Assembly (NCBI RefSeq): GCF_013375555.1
Contig: NZ_JABXWB010000001.1
Coordinates: forward strand, 2,995,501-3,059,500
Direction: 5' to 3'
Length of the DNA: 64,000 bases
Origin: Sphingobium sp. EM0848
Lineage (GTDB): Bacteria; Pseudomonadota; Alphaproteobacteria; Sphingomonadales; Sphingomonadaceae
Each line of letters starts with the position of its first letter. Within the stretch, counting starts at the first letter, position 1. Made by a program: the position numbers and the translations under genes. This document shows positions 60,391 to 64,000 of the stretch, one piece after another. Below the pieces are notes generated by a model that saw only the letters and a program-made list of their open reading frames with translations, had not been told where the DNA came from and did no database searches.

Positions 60391-61047
60391 ATGACGACTC
60401 CGCCCCTCAAAGCCGCCCTGATTCCCGTCACGCCGCTCCAGCAGAACTGCACGCTCTTCTGGTGCACGGCGACCAATCGCGGCGCCTTCGTCGATCCGGG
60501 CGGCGACCTGCCGGTGCTGAAAAAGGCGGCGGAGCAGCATGGCGTCACCATCGAGAAGATCCTTGTCACCCACGGCCATATCGACCATTGCGGTCAGGCG
60601 GGCATCCTTGCGCGCGATCTGGGCGTGCCCATTGAAGGCCCGCATGAGGCGGATCGCTTCTGGATCGACCGGCTGGGCGAAGACGGCAGCAAATACGGCA
60701 TCAATGGCGAAATCTTCGAGCCCGATCGCTGGCTGCATGACGGCGACCGGGTGACGGTCGGCAATCTGACGCTCGACGTCTATCACTGCCCCGGTCACAC
60801 GCCGGGTCATGTCGTCTTCCACCATGCCCCCAGCAAGCTCGCCATTGTGGGCGACGTGCTGTTTCAGGGTTCCATCGGCCGCACCGATTTCCCGATGGGC
60901 AATCATCAGGATCTGATCGACGCGATCACCGGCAAGCTCTGGCCCCTGGGCGGGGACACCGCTTTCGTGCCCGGCCACGGCCCGATGAGCAATTTTGCCC
61001 ATGAACGCCGCACCAACCCCTTCGTGGCGGACGCCGTTCTCGGCTAA
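60391..61047 (+). CDS. MBL-fold metallo-hydrolase (glyoxalase II-like)
   Basis: A 218-aa metallo-beta-lactamase fold enzyme. Metal motif THGHIDHCGQAG, then VYHCPGHTPGHVVFH, GDVLFQGSIGRTDFP and PGHGPMSNFAHER provide His/Asp ligands. It is of the YcbL type, related to glyoxalase II. The substrate is likely a thioester such as a glutathione conjugate. Tail-to-tail 4-bp overlap with the MAPEG gene. Confidence 0.9.
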   Translation: MTTPPLKAALIPVTPLQQNCTLFWCTATNRGAFVDPGGDLPVLKKAAEQHGVTIEKILVTHGHIDHCGQAGILARDLGVPIEGPHEADRFWIDRLGEDGSKYGINGEIFEPDRWLHDGDRVTVGNLTLDVYHCPGHTPGHVVFHHAPSKLAIVGDVLFQGSIGRTDFPMGNHQDLIDAITGKLWPLGGDTAFVPGHGPMSNFAHERRTNPFVADAVLG

Positions 61048-61481
61048 CCCTGCCGAATCATCGCCATGGCCGGGGGTGCCGGAACTGCCCGTGTCGCGTC
61101 ATAGGCGACATAGAGCGCCGTCACGGCCAGACCGATCATCACGGCCCAGGTCAGCAGCGCGCCGCCTGCGCGCCAGATGGTCGGCTTGTCCGCGTCCATC
61201 CCGAAGCCATGTCCGATTCGCGCCACTACCAGCACCAGTGCCGCGCTCCAGAGCCACATCGACGCTCCGGTCGCCAATTCCACCAGCCCGAAGAGAATCA
61301 GCGTCATCGGCACATATTCGGTGAAATTGGCATGGGCGCGCATCCGCTTGGCCAGCAGCGCATTGCCGCCATCGCCATGCAGCGTGCTGGCCGACATCCT
61401 TATGCGCGCGCAGCGAATCCCCAGCCACATGTTGAGCAGCGCGCAGGCGGCGCCCAGGGTCAGCGTGATCGGCAACAGCAT
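61044..61481 (-). CDS. MAPEG-family membrane protein
   Basis: A 145-aa four-helix membrane protein. Family motif RMRAHANFTEYVPMTLILFGLVELATG matches the E-N-F/N-E-Y type signature of MAPEG proteins. Related eukaryotic enzymes handle glutathione and eicosanoids; the bacterial role is open. Its neighbour, a glyoxalase II-like enzyme, also suggests thiol chemistry, but they are convergent. Confidence 0.9.
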   Translation of the reverse strand: MLLPITLTLGAACALLNMWLGIRCARIRMSASTLHGDGGNALLAKRMRAHANFTEYVPMTLILFGLVELATGASMWLWSAALVLVVARIGHGFGMDADKPTIWRAGGALLTWAVMIGLAVTALYVAYDATRAVPAPPAMAMIRQG

Positions 61482-61555
61482 CGTTTATCTCCCCCCTCAT
61501 CCTGATATCTGCAGAATAAGGAGGGCAGGCTGGGCGGCAAGGGGGCAAGAAGGAC

Positions 61556-61583
61556 TTGCGCCCCTGCCAAAAAACGCTATAGG
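61556..61583 (+). promoter_or_regulatory. Possible promoter of rpmF
   Basis: TTGCGC (61556-61561), a 16-base spacer and TATAGG (61578-61583) form a plausible -35/-10 pair about 110 bases before the rpmF start. This is judged by eye only. Confidence 0.3.
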
Positions 61584-61695
61584 CGCAGGGCTTCGCGATC
61601 ATCCGGGCCGCATGGGTCTGCGGCGCCGTTGGCGTCGACATCCATCGGATACGGCCAGTCGCACTAACAGATCAATTATGGAATAAGGTGCCGAC

Positions 61696-61875
61696 ATGGC
61701 TGTCCCCAAGAGGAAAACGTCCCCGTCCCGCCGTGGCATGCGTCGCAGCCACGATGCGCTGCGCGTCGAAGCGTTTCAGGAATGCTCGAACTGCGGCGAA
61801 CTGAAGCGCCCGCACAATCTGTGCGACGCTTGCGGCCACTATAACGGTCGCGAAGTCATCGCCGTCGGGGCCTGA
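61696..61875 (+). CDS. rpmF: 50S ribosomal protein L32
   Basis: A 59-aa ribosomal protein starting [20 protein letters not shown], with zinc-ribbon-like pairs CSNCGE and [12 protein letters not shown]. The order rpmF-plsX-fabH is conserved in proteobacteria. An AATAAGGTG ribosome site lies upstream. It is too short for many gene finders but certain by sequence. Confidence 0.97.
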   Translation: MAVPKRKTSPSRRGMRRSHDALRVEAFQECSNCGELKRPHNLCDACGHYNGREVIAVGA

Positions 61876-61910
61876 TTTCCAAGAATTTCTCCTGAAAAGG
61901 GTGCGTTAAC

Positions 61911-62969
61911 TTGTCCAGCCAACCGCGAATCGCAATCGACGCGATGGGCGGGGATGAAGGCGTGCGCGTGATGATGGCGGGCGTTGCGCTCGCCCGTCAC
62001 CGTCACGAAGGACTGCGCTTCACCCTTTTTGGAGACGAAGCGCGGATCAAGGCCGCGCTCGACCATCACCCGAATCTGCGCGCCGCGTCGGAAATCGTCC
62101 ACGCGCCCGACGTCGTGGATTCGGGCGACAAGCCCAGCGTCGCCATCCGCAAGAAAACCAGCTCCATGAGCATGGCCATCGCTGCGGTGAAGGTGGGCGA
62201 CTGTGGTGCTGCCGTTTCGTCCGGCAATACCGGCGCGCTGATGGCCATGGCGAAACTCGCCCTGCGGACCATGAAGGGCGTCGACCGGCCTGCGCTGGCC
62301 GCCATGCTGCCGACGCTTGGCGACAATGACGTGGTCATGCTCGATCTTGGCGCCAACACCGAATGCGATGCACGCAATCTTGTGCAGTTCGCGGTGATGG
62401 GTGCGGCCTATGCCCGCATTGCCCTCGACCTTGAATCGCCCCGCGTGCGTCTGATGAACATCGGCACGGAGGAGATGAAGGGCACGGAGGAAATCCGTGA
62501 CGCCGCCGCGATCCTGCGCGCCGCGACCAGCCTGCCGCTATCCTTCGAAGGTTTTGTCGAAGGCGACAAGATCGGCCGGGGCGATGTCGACGTCATCGTG
62601 TCGGACGGTTTTTCCGGCAATGTCGCGCTCAAGACGGCGGAGGGCACCGCCCGCTTCGTCACCGATCTGCTGCGCACCGCCTTCACCAGCTCGATCCGCT
62701 CGAAACTGGGCTTCCTGATTTCGAAGCCGGCGATGCATCTGCTCAGGCATCATCTCGACCCCAACAACCATAATGGCGCGGTTTTCCTGGGCCTTAACGG
62801 CGTGGTGGTGAAGAGCCATGGCAGCGCCAATGACAAGGGCGTCGCCAACGCCGTCCATGTCGCCGCGCGCCTGCTGGAAGAAGACATCACCCGGCGCATC
62901 GCCGCCGACATGCACGGGATCGAGGGGCTGACCGCCCCCGCGTCCAAGATGGAGCTGCCCGCAAAGTGA
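61911..62969 (+). CDS. plsX: Phosphate acyltransferase PlsX
   Basis: A 352-aa enzyme that makes acyl-phosphate from acyl-ACP for phospholipid synthesis. [13 protein letters not shown] at the start, [27 protein letters not shown] and [19 protein letters not shown] are family hallmarks. TTG at 61911 is the start, preceded by AAAAGGGTG; no ATG is available before the conserved part. The stop overlaps the fabH start (GTGA). Confidence 0.96.
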   Translation: MSSQPRIAIDAMGGDEGVRVMMAGVALARHRHEGLRFTLFGDEARIKAALDHHPNLRAASEIVHAPDVVDSGDKPSVAIRKKTSSMSMAIAAVKVGDCGAAVSSGNTGALMAMAKLALRTMKGVDRPALAAMLPTLGDNDVVMLDLGANTECDARNLVQFAVMGAAYARIALDLESPRVRLMNIGTEEMKGTEEIRDAAAILRAATSLPLSFEGFVEGDKIGRGDVDVIVSDGFSGNVALKTAEGTARFVTDLLRTAFTSSIRSKLGFLISKPAMHLLRHHLDPNNHNGAVFLGLNGVVVKSHGSANDKGVANAVHVAARLLEEDITRRIAADMHGIEGLTAPASKMELPAK

Positions 62970-63934
62970 TCCGCCGATCCGTTCTTCTGGGCACTGGCTC
63001 TGCGCTGCCAGTCCGCAAGGTCAGCAACGCCGAACTGGCGCAGACCGTCGACACGAGCGACGAGTGGATTGTCGAGCGCACCGGCATCCGTAGCCGCTAC
63101 ATCGCGGGCGAGGGCGAAACCACCGCGACCCTTGCCACCGACGCGGCCCGGGCTGCGCTGGACGCGGCCGGCCTGACCGCGCAGGATATTGACCTGATCA
63201 TCCTTGCGACGGCGACCCCCGACCAGACCTTCCCCGCCACCGCGACGCTGGTTCAGGCTGCGCTGGGCATCAATGACTGCGTGGCCTTCGACGTGGCGGC
63301 GGTCTGTTCCGGTTTCCTTTACGCCATCGGCGTCGCGGACAGCATGATCCGTTCGGGTGCGGCGCGGAACGCGATCGTCATCGGTTCGGAAACCTTCAGC
63401 CGCATCCTTGACTGGGAAGACCGCACCACCTGCGTCTTGTTCGGCGACGGCGCTGGCGCGGTCGTGCTGGGCGCGGAGGAGAGCGAAGGTGGCCAGCGCG
63501 GCATTTTGGCGTCCAAGCTGCACGCTGACGGCCGTCATAACCAGCTTCTCTATGTCGATGGTGGTCCGTCGACCACCCAGACGGTCGGCAAGCTGCGCAT
63601 GAAGGGCCAGGAGGTCTTCCGCCATGCCGTGACCAACTTGGCTTCGGTGCTGACCGAGGTGATGGAAACCGTGGGTATGACCGCGGCGGATATCGACTGG
63701 CTGATTCCGCACCAGGCGAATGCCCGCATCCTCGACGCCACGGCACGCAAGCTCAAGCTGTCGCCCGAAAAGGTGGTGATGACGGTCGATCAGCATGCCA
63801 ATACGTCCGCTGCTTCGGTGCCTCTGGCGCTCGATCTTGCCATGCGTGACGGCCGCGTTCAGCCGGGCGATCTGCTGGTGCTGGAGGCGATGGGCGGCGG
63901 CTTTACCTGGGGGGCGTGCGTCCTGCGGGTCTGA
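62966..63934 (+). CDS. fabH: Beta-ketoacyl-ACP synthase III
   Basis: A 322-aa condensing enzyme that starts fatty-acid synthesis from acetyl-CoA and malonyl-ACP. The catalytic cysteine is in [15 protein letters not shown] (near residue 115), His in [12 protein letters not shown] and Asn in [15 protein letters not shown]. The GTG start overlaps plsX by 4 bases. The 66 bases after it up to the window end contain a T-rich stretch and no gene. Confidence 0.96.
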   Translation: MIRRSVLLGTGSALPVRKVSNAELAQTVDTSDEWIVERTGIRSRYIAGEGETTATLATDAARAALDAAGLTAQDIDLIILATATPDQTFPATATLVQAALGINDCVAFDVAAVCSGFLYAIGVADSMIRSGAARNAIVIGSETFSRILDWEDRTTCVLFGDGAGAVVLGAEESEGGQRGILASKLHADGRHNQLLYVDGGPSTTQTVGKLRMKGQEVFRHAVTNLASVLTEVMETVGMTAADIDWLIPHQANARILDATARKLKLSPEKVVMTVDQHANTSAASVPLALDLAMRDGRVQPGDLLVLEAMGGGFTWGACVLRV

Positions 63935-64000
63935 TGGCGGGTTTGGGATCGCTATCTCCCCTATTTTTCACGCTTTTTTAGGCATTTCGGTGATCCCTTA

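Overview
The window is GC-rich, densely coded DNA from an alphaproteobacterium, most likely a Sphingobium-like member of the Sphingomonadaceae. Reasons are the order bioA-infA-maf-RNase E/G-yacG-tRNA-Phe, the alphaproteobacterial LexA box (GTTC-N7-GTTC), a TonB-dependent receptor in a catabolic operon, a PcpA/LinE-type hydroquinone dioxygenase, and several typical small sphingomonad proteins (DUF3297, Arg/Tyr-rich secreted proteins). Species is not claimed.

Layout. 1-2752 is core: the end of bioA, infA, maf, a short RNase E/G-like gene, yacG and tRNA-Phe(GAA). Immediately after the tRNA a P4-type tyrosine integrase starts an accessory region with a RES/Xre toxin-antitoxin pair, a DnaQ-like exonuclease, a LexA box lying between a 111-aa unknown gene and a 30-codon hydrophobic peptide, decayed small genes, an intact ISL3-family element and a frameshifted IS6-family transposase. 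No tRNA-Phe 3' duplication (attR) was noticed, so the right border is undefined.

10752-17652 is a compact catabolic module: LysR regulator divergent from a TonB receptor, an FAD oxidoreductase of the TIGR03364 type, phosphonoacetaldehyde hydrolase (PhnX) and a membrane transporter of DUF5690/MFS type. There is no PhnW transaminase and no ABC transporter. The simplest reading is oxidase-based use of 2-aminoethylphosphonate or a close relative. 17807-29482 is a run of regulator-plus-target modules: HxlR with two SDR-type oxidoreductases; LysR with DoxX and an NTF2/SnoaL protein; LysR with an MFS pump, an NmrA protein and a cysteine-free CMD protein; LysR divergent from a PcpA/LinE ring-cleavage dioxygenase; and an HPP membrane protein. 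Two adjacent long palindromic repeats lie at 20062-20228.

30084-64000 returns to mostly core functions: OmpA-like protein, recF, tandem CHAP proteins, an IS630 insertion, a serine protease, a cyclopropane-fatty-acid synthase, a YedYZ-like molybdo-oxidoreductase pair, two duplicated outer-membrane barrels, rlmN, dnaN, a GGDEF-EAL-PilZ protein, a soluble chemoreceptor, class I fumarase, a GST, the class Ia ribonucleotide reductase genes nrdA/nrdB with tandem NrdR-like boxes and a repeat-bounded DUF559 nuclease gene between them, a thermonuclease, truncated haemoglobin, RidA, Rrf2, an MBL hydrolase, and the rpmF-plsX-fabH lipid/ribosome cluster.

The most interesting items are the transaminase-free phosphonate operon, the LexA-box micro-locus with a hydrophobic peptide, the repeat-bounded DUF559 gene inside the nrd locus, and the nested palindrome in front of the RES/Xre module.
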